A stretch of 64,000 bases of DNA, from assembly GCA_963746955.1 (NCBI GenBank), contig CAVVDR010000011.1, positions 19,117-83,116 on the forward strand. The letters are read 5' to 3'. Each line of letters starts with the position of its first letter. Position 1 is the first letter of the stretch. The notes beneath the pieces were generated by a model. That model was not told the origin of the DNA. It saw only the letters and a list, made by a program, of their open reading frames with translations, and did not search any database. Positions 1-8,580 of this stretch are shown here, in pieces. Source of the stretch: DASQBT01 sp963746955 (GTDB lineage Bacteria; Pseudomonadota; Gammaproteobacteria; Burkholderiales; Thiobacillaceae). A program made the translations under genes and the position numbers.

Positions 1-754
1 GCGCCAGCTCCACGGTCTGATCCCCGTCCCAGCCCCCCGCAACCCAATCGGTGGCGGATACGCGCACGCCTAAGGGCTTGTTCGCCGGCCACACGGCCCG
101 CACCGCCTCGAATACCTCGAGCGGAAAACGCAGCCGATTCTCCAGACTTCCCCCATACATGTCAGTACGCAAGTTGCTCAGTGGAGACAGGAACTGGTGC
201 AACAGGTAGCCGTGGGCCGCATGCAACTCCACCACATCGAAACCCAGCCGGTCGGCCCGCTGCGCAGCCTCGGCAAACGCCTCCCGAACGCGAACCAGGC
301 CAGTCGCGTCCAGGGCCGCAGGGATTTCATCGTCGTCAGCGAACCTCAAGGGCGAAGGCGCCAACGTTGTCCATCCGCCCGCGGTCAGCGGCAGCTGTCG
401 ACCCGCTTGCCAGGGCAGCGCGCAGGATGCCTTGCGCCCTGCGTGAGCCAGCTGGATTCCAAGGGGCATGGCCGAGTATCGGCGAATTGCGGCCAACAGC
501 CGGGCAAAGCTGGCTTCATTGAAATCACTCCAGAGTCCGGTGCAGGCCGGTGTGATCCGCCCCTCCGGTGCGACTGCCGTCGCCTCCACCATGAGCAGCC
601 CGGCGCCGCTATGCGACAGGCTGCCCAAATGAATCAGGTGCCAGTCGGTTACGTTGCCTTCAATGGCCGAGTACTGGCACATGGGCGCGACGATGATGCG
701 GTTGCTGAGGGTCAGGTCGCGTAGTCGCAGGGGAGCAAACAAGGGGCTGGTCAC
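1..754 (-). CDS. NADH:flavin oxidoreductase, Old Yellow Enzyme family (3' end outside window)
   Basis: Reading the minus strand from a GTG at 754-752 gives about 251 residues that run off the left edge; family members are usually 340-370 residues, so roughly the last third is missing. The N-terminus (SPLFAPLRLRDLTLSNRI, then APMCQYSA) and the central HAAHGYLLHQFLSP, followed by YGGSLENRLRF, are hallmark OYE/YqjM-type FMN-binding and active-site segments. Such enzymes reduce activated C=C bonds or nitro compounds with NAD(P)H in the cytoplasm; the substrate cannot be read from sequence. It is divergent from the ccm operon, separated by about 490 bases. The GTG start was chosen because it precedes the conserved SPLFxPLxL start of the family. 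Confidence 0.9.
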   Translation of the reverse strand, partial: MTSPLFAPLRLRDLTLSNRIIVAPMCQYSAIEGNVTDWHLIHLGSLSHSGAGLLMVEATAVAPEGRITPACTGLWSDFNEASFARLLAAIRRYSAMPLGIQLAHAGRKASCALPWQAGRQLPLTAGGWTTLAPSPLRFADDDEIPAALDATGLVRVREAFAEAAQRADRLGFDVVELHAAHGYLLHQFLSPLSNLRTDMYGGSLENRLRFPLEVFEAVRAVWPANKPLGVRVSATDWVAGGWDGDQTVELA

Positions 755-1244
755 GATAGGCGGCGGCAGTTACGGTCGATCAATGTTAGCGGCTGGTCCT
801 GCTACGCGCCAGGGTCAGCCCCGCGTCGTGTTTGATTTCAAATTGAATGCAGATCTTTCTGAGCGGACCTGCGGGCAGAATGCGCCCGGCGGAAACGAAC
901 GATTACAACGTCGCCGGGCAGCTCTTCCCCCAACTCGCCGGTTTCGAGGACGATGCTGCCCGAATGGACGGTATCGACATCCGACTTGAGCGCCACCTGC
1001 AATCTTCCCGAGTCTCCGCTTGCGCCCGGCGCTGCCGGCTCTAGACCCTGACCCGGCCGGACACGACGGGCCCCGGCCGACTTGCGAAATCAGGGATTAC
1101 TTATCCCTCGAATTCAAGTACACTTTCGGACTTTCACTGAAATTGAGCCTTGGCACCCGGGGCACAACCCACCGGCACTCCTCCTGTTTGGGTTATCGCT
1201 GGGATCTTTAGATCTTCTTATTTTTCAAAGCTGTCCAAAATCGA
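755..1244. other. Intergenic stretch, no confident gene
   Basis: This 490-base gap separates the OYE gene from ccmA. On the minus strand a stop-free stretch from about 1093 to a TGA at 840-838 encodes a plausible-looking tail (containing VHSGSIVLETGELGEELPG) but has no good start codon or ribosome site, so it may be a gene remnant. The short palindrome AGGGATTACTTATCCCT lies near 1092-1108 in the ccmA leader. The ccm promoter is probably here but I cannot place it. Confidence 0.4.
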
Positions 1245-1865
1245 ATGCTGGAAGCGCACAATCTCCAATGCTCACGCGGAGGGCATCGGCTGTTTAGCGG
1301 CAAGAGCTTCAAGCTGGGGCCCGGCACCCTTGCCTGGATCAGGGGCCGCAACGGCAGTGGCAAGACCACCCTGTTGCGAACCGTCAGCGGGCTCAGCCCC
1401 GTGGACGAAGGCGAAGTGCGCTGGCGCGGCCGCAACATCCGCAAGCAAAGCGACGAATTCCATCGCGAGCTGGTCTTCATGGGCCATGCCGTTGCCTTGA
1501 AAGATGACCTCAGCCCGCTTGAAAATCTCAGAATTATCCTGCAGATTGCCGGGCGGGGCGCTTCCGCGTCGGCCGCGATTTCGGCCCTGGCCGCGGTGGG
1601 CTTGAAAGGCCGCGAACATCTGCCGGTCAAATACCTGTCCCAGGGCCAGAAGCGCCGGGTGCACATGGCCCGGCTCCAGTTGAGCCAGGACTGCCCCTTG
1701 TGGCTGCTGGATGAGCCATTGACCGCGCTGGATGCCGAAGGAGTGGGCGCCTTGCGGAACTTGCTGGAGGAATACCTGCATAAAGCCGGAATCGTTGTCA
1801 TGACCAGCCACCAGGAAATCAATATTGACTCGGCCCAGACCCTCCACGTACAACTTCCCGCCTGA
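1245..1865 (+). CDS. ccmA: Heme exporter ATP-binding protein CcmA
   Basis: The 206-residue ATPase is of normal length for CcmA. Walker A (GRNGSGKT, residues 34-41), the ABC signature LSQGQ (131-135) and Walker B LWLLDEP (152-158) are all intact. With CcmB it forms the cytoplasmic-membrane ABC unit of System I cytochrome c maturation; ATP hydrolysis by CcmAB is known to release holo-CcmE from the CcmCDE complex. It is the first gene of the nine-gene ccmABCDEFGHI run, and its TGA overlaps the ATG of ccmB by one base, indicating translational coupling. The ATG at 1245 is the only start giving the usual N-terminus (LEAHNLQCSRGGHRLF). Confidence 0.97.
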   Translation: MLEAHNLQCSRGGHRLFSGKSFKLGPGTLAWIRGRNGSGKTTLLRTVSGLSPVDEGEVRWRGRNIRKQSDEFHRELVFMGHAVALKDDLSPLENLRIILQIAGRGASASAAISALAAVGLKGREHLPVKYLSQGQKRRVHMARLQLSQDCPLWLLDEPLTALDAEGVGALRNLLEEYLHKAGIVVMTSHQEINIDSAQTLHVQLPA

Positions 1866-2548
1866 TGGAAAGAGCGGGGTTTTTCTCGACGCTGTTATGG
1901 GTATTAAGACGGGATCTACTGGTGGCAATGCGCAGGCGGGGCGACCTGGCGGCCACCCTGTTCTTCTTTGTCATGGTCGCCTCCCTGTTTCCGATGGGCG
2001 TGGGTCCCGAGCCGCAGATGCTGCGGATCATGGCCCCTGGAATCGTCTGGGTGGCTGCACTGCTGGCTTCCACCCTGTCGCTCAATCGCCTGTTCGCATC
2101 GGATTATGCCGACGGGACGCTGGAGCAGATGCTGCTGTCGCCCGAGCCCCTAAGCCTGCTGGTGATCGGCAAAATGCTGGCGCACTGGCTTATTTCAGGC
2201 TTGCCCCTGGTGCTAATCTCACCCCTGATTGCCCTTCAGTTCGACCAGCCGACCGAGTCTTATCGGCCAATGCTGCTCGCGCTGCTGCTCGGCACCCCGC
2301 TGTTGAGCCTGGTGGGTGGCATCGGCGCAGCTCTGACCCTGGGCATCCGCGGCAGCGGGGTGCTGACCACCCTGCTGGTGTTACCCTTATATGTTCCCGT
2401 ACTAATCTTTGGATCCAGCGCAATTTCGGCCGGCGCCAGCGGACTGGATATCAGCGGCCAGCTTTCGGTCCTTGCCGCGCTGCTGCTACTGGGTCTGGCC
2501 ACGACTCCCTGGGCGATTTCCACCGCCCTCAGAATTGCCGTGGAATAA
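1865..2548 (+). CDS. ccmB: Heme exporter membrane protein CcmB
   Basis: This 227-residue, strongly hydrophobic protein has about six membrane segments. It contains the family-typical MRRRGDLAATLFFFVMVASLFPMGVGPEP near the N-terminus and the LNRLFASDYADGTLEQ loop (each described here only as a landmark). It is the permease partner of CcmA in System I cytochrome c maturation. The start overlaps the ccmA stop by one base and the length is standard. The next gene, ccmC, follows after 24 bases. No defects are visible. Confidence 0.96.
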   Translation: MERAGFFSTLLWVLRRDLLVAMRRRGDLAATLFFFVMVASLFPMGVGPEPQMLRIMAPGIVWVAALLASTLSLNRLFASDYADGTLEQMLLSPEPLSLLVIGKMLAHWLISGLPLVLISPLIALQFDQPTESYRPMLLALLLGTPLLSLVGGIGAALTLGIRGSGVLTTLLVLPLYVPVLIFGSSAISAGASGLDISGQLSVLAALLLLGLATTPWAISTALRIAVE

Positions 2549-2572
2549 AATAGACGATCAGGAATTGTTTGT

Positions 2573-3328
2573 ATGAATCTCTTCAAGTACTCCTCTCCCA
2601 CCACCTTCTACCCGCTCGCCGGCAAGCTGGTGCCCTGGTTCGGACTGGCTGCAGTCCTGCTGACCATCTGGGGCCTGTACATCGGTTTTTTTCAGGCGCC
2701 CACCGATTTTCAGCAAGGCGAGTCCTACCGGATCATCTTCATCCACGTTCCCGCGGCCTGGATGTCGATGTTCATTTACCTCGTCATGGCCGCCTGGGCG
2801 GGCGTCGGACTGGTGTTCAATACCCGGCTGTCTTCCATGATGGCGAGCGCTCTAGCCCCGACCGGCGCCATGTTCACCTTCGTCGCGCTGGTGACCGGCG
2901 CGTTGTGGGGCAAGCCCACTTGGGGAACCTGGTGGGCGTGGGACGCCCGCATGACCTCGGAACTTATCCTCCTATTTCTCTATCTGGGCTACATGGCGCT
3001 CCACGCGTCTATTGAGGATATCCGACGCGCCGACAAGGCCTGCGCCGTGCTGGCCCTTGTCGGCGCGGTGAACGTGCCGATCATTTATTATTCCGTCCGT
3101 TGGTGGAACACCCTGCACCAAGGCGCATCGGTGAGCATGACAGCCGCACCCAAGATGGCCAGCATCATGCTGCAAGGCATGTTCATCATGATGGCGGCAG
3201 CGTGGATGTACAGCATCGCAGTAGTGCTGACTCGCGTGCGCCACATTATTCGCGAGCGCGAGCGTCAGACCGTCTGGCTGCGCGAGTTGCAAACCGATGC
3301 CAGTAACGCGACGGAGGCCGCGGCATGA
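2573..3328 (+). CDS. ccmC: Heme lyase/transport protein CcmC
   Basis: The 251-residue integral membrane protein carries the tryptophan-rich heme-handling signature WGTWWAWD (residues 117-124) and two candidate axial histidines, H58 (IHVPAAW) and H182 (TLHQGAS), as in known CcmC proteins with six membrane helices. CcmC presents periplasmic heme to CcmE. The gene sits inside the ccm operon and its TGA overlaps the ATG of ccmD in an ATGA junction, so the two are probably translationally coupled. Confidence 0.97.
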   Translation: MNLFKYSSPTTFYPLAGKLVPWFGLAAVLLTIWGLYIGFFQAPTDFQQGESYRIIFIHVPAAWMSMFIYLVMAAWAGVGLVFNTRLSSMMASALAPTGAMFTFVALVTGALWGKPTWGTWWAWDARMTSELILLFLYLGYMALHASIEDIRRADKACAVLALVGAVNVPIIYYSVRWWNTLHQGASVSMTAAPKMASIMLQGMFIMMAAAWMYSIAVVLTRVRHIIRERERQTVWLRELQTDASNATEAAA

Positions 3329-3489
3329 ACTGGCACAGCCTGGACGAGTTTCTGCACATGGGCGGCTATGGACTGTATGTCTGGGGCTCATATCTGGTGA
3401 CGGCAGTGTGCATTGGGGCCGAACTTCTGATGCTCCGGGTGCGCGGCAAGTCCGCAAATGAAGACAGTTTTACGGAGAACAACGCTTGA
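3325..3489 (+). CDS. ccmD: Heme exporter small subunit CcmD
   Basis: This 54-residue gene is easily missed. It begins at the ATG within the ATGA overlap with the ccmC stop and ends at a TGA that overlaps the TTG start of ccmE. The protein has one central membrane helix (GLYVWGSYLVTAVCIGAELL region) preceded by MNWHSLDEFLHMGGYG, a typical CcmD N-terminus, and a charged cytoplasmic tail. CcmD is required for release of holo-CcmE from the CcmABCD complex. Identification rests on position, size and topology as well as the sequence. Confidence 0.93.
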   Translation: MNWHSLDEFLHMGGYGLYVWGSYLVTAVCIGAELLMLRVRGKSANEDSFTENNA

Positions 3490-3953
3490 AACCCCGCCAC
3501 AAACGCGCCGCCCTGATCATCGTTGCGCTTGCCGCCGTAGGGCTGGCCGCTACACTGATCCTCAACGCCTTCCGCAGCAACATCGTGTTCTTTTTCACTC
3601 CTACCCAGGTCGCCACAAAGGAAGCGCCCATCGGTCGGGGCTTTCGTATCGGCGGCCTGGTCAAGGAAGGCAGCCTGAAGCGCGACGGGGTGAACGTGCA
3701 GTTCGTGGTCACCGACATGGCCCAATCCGTACCGGTGAGCTACACCGGCATCCTGCCTGATCTGTTCAAGGAAGGAAAAGGCGTGGTCGCCCAGGGCAAG
3801 CTTGATAGCGATGGCGTATTCCACGCCACCGAAGTACTCGCCAAGCACGACGAGAACTACATGCCGCCCGAAGCCGCCGATGCCCTCAAACGGGCACAAA
3901 AATCCGCCGCCGCCACCGGCAAGACTTTGGTCATTCCCCCAGGAGAGAAATAA
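3486..3953 (+). CDS. ccmE: Periplasmic heme chaperone CcmE
   Basis: The 155-residue protein has an N-terminal membrane anchor (residues about 8-28) and the OB-fold domain of CcmE. The heme-binding motif HDENY is present at residues 121-125: H121 is expected to bind heme covalently and Y125 to coordinate it. The start is a TTG at 3486 that overlaps the ccmD stop; no ATG gives the expected Lys/Arg-rich leader KPRHKRAALI. It accepts heme from CcmC and passes it to the CcmF/H lyase. The alternative-start use may keep its level tied to ccmD translation. Confidence 0.96.
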   Translation: MKPRHKRAALIIVALAAVGLAATLILNAFRSNIVFFFTPTQVATKEAPIGRGFRIGGLVKEGSLKRDGVNVQFVVTDMAQSVPVSYTGILPDLFKEGKGVVAQGKLDSDGVFHATEVLAKHDENYMPPEAADALKRAQKSAAATGKTLVIPPGEK

Positions 3954-3955
3954 GC

Positions 3956-5938
3956 ATGATTCCAGAACTCGGCCATTTTTCCCTCATCCTTGCCCTGCTG
4001 CTTTCCCTGGTCCTGGGCACCTTGCCCATTGCCGGCGCCGCGCTGGGCAACCCCGCCTGGATGGCGCTTGCTCGGCCCGGCGCACGGGGGCTGTTCGTCC
4101 TGATCGCGACCGCCTTCATCTGTCTGGCGTACTCGTTCGCCACCAATGATTTTTCCGTCCTGTATGTCGCCACCAATTCCAACTCCCTGCTCCCGATCCA
4201 GTACAAGCTGGCAGGCGTGTGGGGCGGCCATGAGGGGTCCCTGTTGCTGTGGGTCTTCATCCTGAGCGTCTGGATGCTGGGGGTCTCGCTGTTCAGCCGC
4301 CACCTGCCTCAGCCCATGGTCGCCCGCATCCTCGGAGTCATGGGACTGATTGCCGCGGGATTTCTAATGTTCATGCTGTTCACCTCCGATCCCTTCGACC
4401 GCTTGTTTCCGGTTCCGGCCAATGGCCGCGACTTGAACCCGCTGCTGCAGGATCCGGGCATGGTATTTCACCCGCCCACGCTATACACCGGCTACGTCGG
4501 TTTCTCGGTCGCGTTTGCCTTCGCCATTGCCGCCCTGCTGGGAGGCAACCTGGACGCTTCCTGGGCACGCTGGTCGCGGCCCTGGACCCTGGTGGCGTGG
4601 ATGTTTCTCACAGTGGGAATCTGCATGGGCAGCGTTTGGGCCTACTACGTGCTGGGTTGGGGCGGCTGGTGGTTCTGGGATCCGGTGGAGGATGCTTCCT
4701 TCATGCCCTGGCTCGCGGGCACGGCCCTGATACATTCGCTCGCGGTGACGGAAAAGCGCGGCAGTTTCAAGAACTGGACGGTATTGCTGGCCATACTCGC
4801 TTTTTCGCTCTCGCTCCTGGGTACCTTCCTGGTCCGTTCCGGCGTGCTGACCTCGGTCCACGCCTTTGCCTCCGACCCGAAACGCGGCGTGTTCATTCTG
4901 ATCTTCCTGGCTGTGGTAACCGGCACCTCCCTTGCGCTGTTCGCCTGGCGAGCACCCAAGGTCGGGCTGGGCGGCCGCTTTGATCTGGTTTCGCGCGAAT
5001 CCTTTCTGCTCGGCAACAATGTGCTGCTGGTGGTAGCCTCGGGTTCGGTCCTGCTCGGGACGCTTTACCCGCTCATTCTGGATGCGCTCGGCATGGGCAA
5101 GGTGTCGGTCGGGCCGCCCTATTTCAACGCCGTGTTCGTGCCCCTGATGACGCCCGCCCTGTTCCTCATGGGGATCGGTCCGCTGGCGCGCTGGAAGTCC
5201 GCCAGTCTCCCGGAACTGGCGGTGCGTCTGCGCTGGGCATTCGGCATCAGTCTGGTTACCGGGCTGCTGTTGCCGTTCAGCATGGGCCACTGGTCAGCCT
5301 TGGTTTCCCTCGGCTTTGTCCTGGCTTGCTGGATCTTCGTAACCGCCGCCTACAACCTCTGGACCCGCATTAAGTCCGCCAGCGGCAACATCGACTGGAG
5401 CCGCGCCTTGTCCCAGCCGCGCAGCTATTACGGCATGCTGCTGGCGCATTGCGGCGTCGCCGTATTCGTCGTGGGTGTCACCATGGTGAAGGGCTATGAG
5501 GTCGAAAAGGATGTCCGCATGGAGACCGGTGACACCGCGCATGTGGGCGGCTATCAGTTTCGTTTCGACGGGGTCGTCCCGGTGCCCGGCCCCAATTACT
5601 CAGCGCTGCGCGGCACGATACAGGTCACCCGCAACGGTCAGCCGGTTACGGTCCTGACGCCGGAGAAGCGCAACTATTTCTCCCAACAGATGCCCATGAC
5701 CCAAGCCTCCATCAGCCCCGGCCTGACCCGCGATCTGTACGTGTCGCTCGGCGAGCCCGTCGGCGATGCGTGGATCGTGCGGGTCTATTACAAGCCGTTC
5801 GTGGACTGGATTTGGGGAGGCTGCATGATCATGGCCCTGGGTGGCTTCTTCGCGGTCAGCGACCGGCGCTATCGCCTCGCGCAAAGGCAGAGCCCAGCAG
5901 CGATCTCAGGTGGCCCAGCGGTAGCGGAGGCAGCGTGA
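3956..5938 (+). CDS. ccmF: Cytochrome c heme lyase subunit CcmF
   Basis: This 660-residue polytopic membrane protein matches the usual CcmF length. The tryptophan-rich WWFWDPVE signature lies at about residues 236-243, followed by the conserved ASFMPWLAGTALIHS, and the N-terminal part contains the VWGGHEGSLLLWVFILS segment typical of the CcmF/NrfE family. CcmF with CcmH and CcmI attaches heme to apocytochrome c. It starts two bases after ccmE, and its TGA overlaps the GTG start of ccmG. Confidence 0.97.
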   Translation: MIPELGHFSLILALLLSLVLGTLPIAGAALGNPAWMALARPGARGLFVLIATAFICLAYSFATNDFSVLYVATNSNSLLPIQYKLAGVWGGHEGSLLLWVFILSVWMLGVSLFSRHLPQPMVARILGVMGLIAAGFLMFMLFTSDPFDRLFPVPANGRDLNPLLQDPGMVFHPPTLYTGYVGFSVAFAFAIAALLGGNLDASWARWSRPWTLVAWMFLTVGICMGSVWAYYVLGWGGWWFWDPVEDASFMPWLAGTALIHSLAVTEKRGSFKNWTVLLAILAFSLSLLGTFLVRSGVLTSVHAFASDPKRGVFILIFLAVVTGTSLALFAWRAPKVGLGGRFDLVSRESFLLGNNVLLVVASGSVLLGTLYPLILDALGMGKVSVGPPYFNAVFVPLMTPALFLMGIGPLARWKSASLPELAVRLRWAFGISLVTGLLLPFSMGHWSALVSLGFVLACWIFVTAAYNLWTRIKSASGNIDWSRALSQPRSYYGMLLAHCGVAVFVVGVTMVKGYEVEKDVRMETGDTAHVGGYQFRFDGVVPVPGPNYSALRGTIQVTRNGQPVTVLTPEKRNYFSQQMPMTQASISPGLTRDLYVSLGEPVGDAWIVRVYYKPFVDWIWGGCMIMALGGFFAVSDRRYRLAQRQSPAAISGGPAVAEAA

Positions 5939-6462
5939 AAGCACGCTTCATCATCCCGCTGGCCATCTTCGTCGGCCTGCTGGTCTTTCTCGGAATCGGA
6001 CTGACCAAGGATCCACGCGAAGTTCCCTCGCCCCTGATCGACAAGCCGGCGCCTGATTTCCGCCTGAACCATCTGGACAATCCCGCGCAGTCGTTCTCGC
6101 CGGCGGAAATGCGCGGCAAGGTCTGGCTGCTGAATGTGTGGGCATCCTGGTGCTCGGGCTGCCAGGAAGAGCATCCGTATCTGATGGAAATTTCCCGCAA
6201 GAATGTCGTTCCGATTTACGGCATGGATTACAAGGATCAGGCAGCGGATGCGATGCAAACGTTGAGTCGTGCCGGTAATCCTTACTCCCTGGTCTTCTCC
6301 GACGCCAACGGCCGCGCCGGAATCGACTATGGCGTCTACGGCGTGCCCGAGACTTTCCTCATCGACAAACAGGGTGTTATCCGCTTCAAGCAGATCGGTC
6401 CGATGACGCCCGAGGCCTTCGAGTCAAAGCTCTTGCCCTTGATCAGGAAACTCAATGGTTAA
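5935..6462 (+). CDS. ccmG: Thiol:disulfide interchange protein CcmG/DsbE
   Basis: The chosen GTG at 5935 overlaps the ccmF stop and gives a 175-residue protein beginning with a membrane anchor (residues about 5-23), the standard form for CcmG. The thioredoxin active site is WCSGC with cysteines 73 and 76, preceded by the NVWASW strand; a GVPETFLID cis-proline segment follows. CcmG reduces the heme-ligating cysteines of apocytochromes, directly or through CcmH. An upstream in-frame extension to 5770 would lie inside ccmF and was discarded. The last eight bases overlap ccmH. Confidence 0.95.
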   Translation: MKARFIIPLAIFVGLLVFLGIGLTKDPREVPSPLIDKPAPDFRLNHLDNPAQSFSPAEMRGKVWLLNVWASWCSGCQEEHPYLMEISRKNVVPIYGMDYKDQAADAMQTLSRAGNPYSLVFSDANGRAGIDYGVYGVPETFLIDKQGVIRFKQIGPMTPEAFESKLLPLIRKLNG

Positions 6463-6943
6463 ACTGAATGTCGCGAAGCGACTTGTGTTGGTCCTGCTGG
6501 CTGCCCTGCTTTGGTCCGGCTTCGCCGCCGCGAAGGAGGCGCCCCTCGCGTCAAATGATCCGGCCCTGGAACAGCGCATGAAGAATCTGTCCAGCAAGCT
6601 GCGCTGCCTGGTGTGCCAGAATCAGACCCTGGCGGATTCCAATGCCGACCTGGCCGTTGATTTGCGCAACGAAATCCGGGAAAAAATGCAGAAAGGAATG
6701 ACGGACGCCGAAATCCGCACTTACCTGGTGGACCGCTATGGCGACTTCGTGCTGTATCAGCCGCCATTCAAGCCGGTCACGTTTCTGCTGTGGCTGGGAC
6801 CTTTCCTGCTACTGGCCCTGGGGTTCGGAATACTCTATCTGAACCTGCGGCGCCGCCAGAAGCTGCTGGCCGAACCCGAACAGAACAGCGCCGACTTGGC
6901 ACTGTCCCGCTCCCTTTTGAACGAAACACAGGATAAGCCTTAA
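6455..6943 (+). CDS. ccmH: Cytochrome c-type biogenesis protein CcmH
   Basis: This is a 162-residue protein with a signal sequence ending near AKEAP, the redox motif LRCLVCQNQ (C51 and C54), and a C-terminal membrane helix around residues 108-128. This is the short CcmH/CycL form without the TPR domain, which is provided separately by the next gene. CcmH handles the apocytochrome cysteines together with CcmG. The ATG lies eight bases inside the end of ccmG, and ccmI starts two bases after its stop. Confidence 0.96.
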   Translation: MVKLNVAKRLVLVLLAALLWSGFAAAKEAPLASNDPALEQRMKNLSSKLRCLVCQNQTLADSNADLAVDLRNEIREKMQKGMTDAEIRTYLVDRYGDFVLYQPPFKPVTFLLWLGPFLLLALGFGILYLNLRRRQKLLAEPEQNSADLALSRSLLNETQDKP

Positions 6944-6945
6944 CG

Positions 6946-8229
6946 ATGACCAGCTTTCTAATTCTGGCCGGTGTGATGATCGCACTGTCCTTAGCCTTCG
7001 TACTCCCCGCCCTTACCCGACGCCACGTGGATGACGCGCATTCCTCGCGCGCTCGCGCCAACGTTCTGATTTACCGTGATCAACTGGCGGAGCTGGATGC
7101 CGACCTGAAGAACAACACCATCAGCAAGGAGCAGTACGATGCCGGCCGGCGCGAAATGGAGCGCCGCGTGCTCGAAGACACCCTGGAATCGCTCCATGAC
7201 ACCCCGACGGATGCTATTGGACGGGGAAAATGGGCAGCCATCGCGCTTAGCGTGGTGATCCCACTGGCTGCCGTCGGGCTGTACCTGAAACTGGGCGCTC
7301 CGCAGTCTTTTTCGCCCGAGATGTCCAGCGGCGATCCAGCGCAAATGAACGGACAGGCGCCGCATCCCGTCACGATGGACAAGATCCGCGAGATGGCCAA
7401 CAAGCTGGCGGAACGCCTGAAGCAGCAGCCCAATGACGCCGAAGGCTGGGCAATGCTGGCGCGCTCCTACCGTGTCCTGGGCCAATTCCAGGACGCAAGC
7501 GATGCGTACCAGCACGCCATTAAACTGGTGCCTGGCGATGCGCAGCTGCTGGCCGACTACGCTGATGCCCGCGGAATGGCCCAGGGCCGGAATCTGGAAG
7601 GCGAACCGATGCGCCTGGTTGAGCAGGCGCTCAAGCTTGATCCCAACAACATCAAGGCGCTCGCCCTGGCAGGTACGGCTGCCTTCGACAAGAAGGACTT
7701 CAACGCGGCGGTCGAGTACTGGCAGAAGGCGGTCAACCTGTCACCTCCGGATTCCGAATTCACCCAGTCGCTCCAAGCCGGCCTGGAAGAAGCCAAGGCG
7801 CACGCCGGGGGCAAGCCCATGGCGCAGAATCTGCCCAACATCATGCCTGATCAGACCGGCCAGACTGCCGCTGCCCCAGCGCCTGGCGCGAGCCTCAGCG
7901 GCAAGGTCAGCGTAGCCCCGGCGCTGGCTTCAAAGTTATCGCCCAGCGACACACTGTTCATCTTCGCCCGCGCGGAAAGCGGCCCTCCCATGCCTCTGGC
8001 CATTCTGAGAAAGAAGGCCAGTGAACTTCCCCTGACCTTCACTCTTGATGATGGCAGCGCCATGTCTCCAAATATGCGACTTTCCAATTTCCCCAAGGTC
8101 ATAGTCATGGCGCGAGTTTCCAAGAGTGGCAACGCGATGCCCCAGAGCGGCGACCTGGAAGGCTCGATCGGCCCGGTGAGCAACAGTTCCAGCAAGCTGA
8201 GTCTGCAGATCGACCAGGTGATTCCTTGA
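6946..8229 (+). CDS. ccmI: Cytochrome c-type biogenesis protein CcmI (CycH)
   Basis: The 427-residue protein has two N-terminal membrane helices (about residues 1-22 and 98-115) separated by a charged loop containing LNADLKN-like DADLKNNTISKEQYDAGRREMERR, then TPR-type repeats from about residue 145 to 285 (for example DAEGWAMLARSYRVLGQFQDA). The C-terminal periplasmic domain ends near residue 427. CcmI holds apocytochrome c tails and delivers them to CcmFH. It is the last gene of the ccm operon; a gap of 126 bases follows. Confidence 0.94.
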   Translation: MTSFLILAGVMIALSLAFVLPALTRRHVDDAHSSRARANVLIYRDQLAELDADLKNNTISKEQYDAGRREMERRVLEDTLESLHDTPTDAIGRGKWAAIALSVVIPLAAVGLYLKLGAPQSFSPEMSSGDPAQMNGQAPHPVTMDKIREMANKLAERLKQQPNDAEGWAMLARSYRVLGQFQDASDAYQHAIKLVPGDAQLLADYADARGMAQGRNLEGEPMRLVEQALKLDPNNIKALALAGTAAFDKKDFNAAVEYWQKAVNLSPPDSEFTQSLQAGLEEAKAHAGGKPMAQNLPNIMPDQTGQTAAAPAPGASLSGKVSVAPALASKLSPSDTLFIFARAESGPPMPLAILRKKASELPLTFTLDDGSAMSPNMRLSNFPKVIVMARVSKSGNAMPQSGDLEGSIGPVSNSSSKLSLQIDQVIP

Positions 8230-8355
8230 CGCCTGGTCGTCGGGCCGGGACAATCAACCCACCCACCGAGGTTGAAGTGTCGCATCAGAGGCCGCAGGAA
8301 TTCGGTCCGCCTTGTTAACAGGCGCTGACTGTCTGGGTATGAATCGGGACATAGC

Positions 8356-8580
8356 ATGAAGCTGCTGGTGCTGCTGGTTCTGGGATTTGTCATCTATGCC
8401 ATTCTCAAGTCCTATGCACGCTCCCAAACCGCTGATCGCCGTCCCCCCGGACCTGCGCGCGGCCCGGAGGACATGGTGAAATGCGCCCACTGCGGGGTCA
8501 ATTTGCCGCGCAGCGAAGGTTTCCTGAGCAAAGGTGAGTTCTATTGCAGCCGGGAACATCAGCAACTGAACCAGCACTGA
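8356..8580 (+). CDS. PP0621-like small protein with cysteine/histidine finger
   Basis: The 74-residue protein has an N-terminal membrane helix (residues 1-16) followed by a cytoplasmic segment with CAHCGVNLPRSEG and FYCSREHQQ, a Cys-x2-Cys then Cys-x3-His pattern able to bind one zinc ion. Proteins of this type commonly lie next to pilS/pilR in betaproteobacteria, as here. Function is unknown. Its end overlaps the proposed TTG start of pilS by 37 bases, so co-translation is likely. Confidence 0.8.
   Translation: MKLLVLLVLGFVIYAILKSYARSQTADRRPPGPARGPEDMVKCAHCGVNLPRSEGFLSKGEFYCSREHQQLNQH

Noticed and set aside
181..989. Plus-strand frames over the first 750 bases
   Set aside because: The minus strand encodes an unmistakable Old Yellow Enzyme here.
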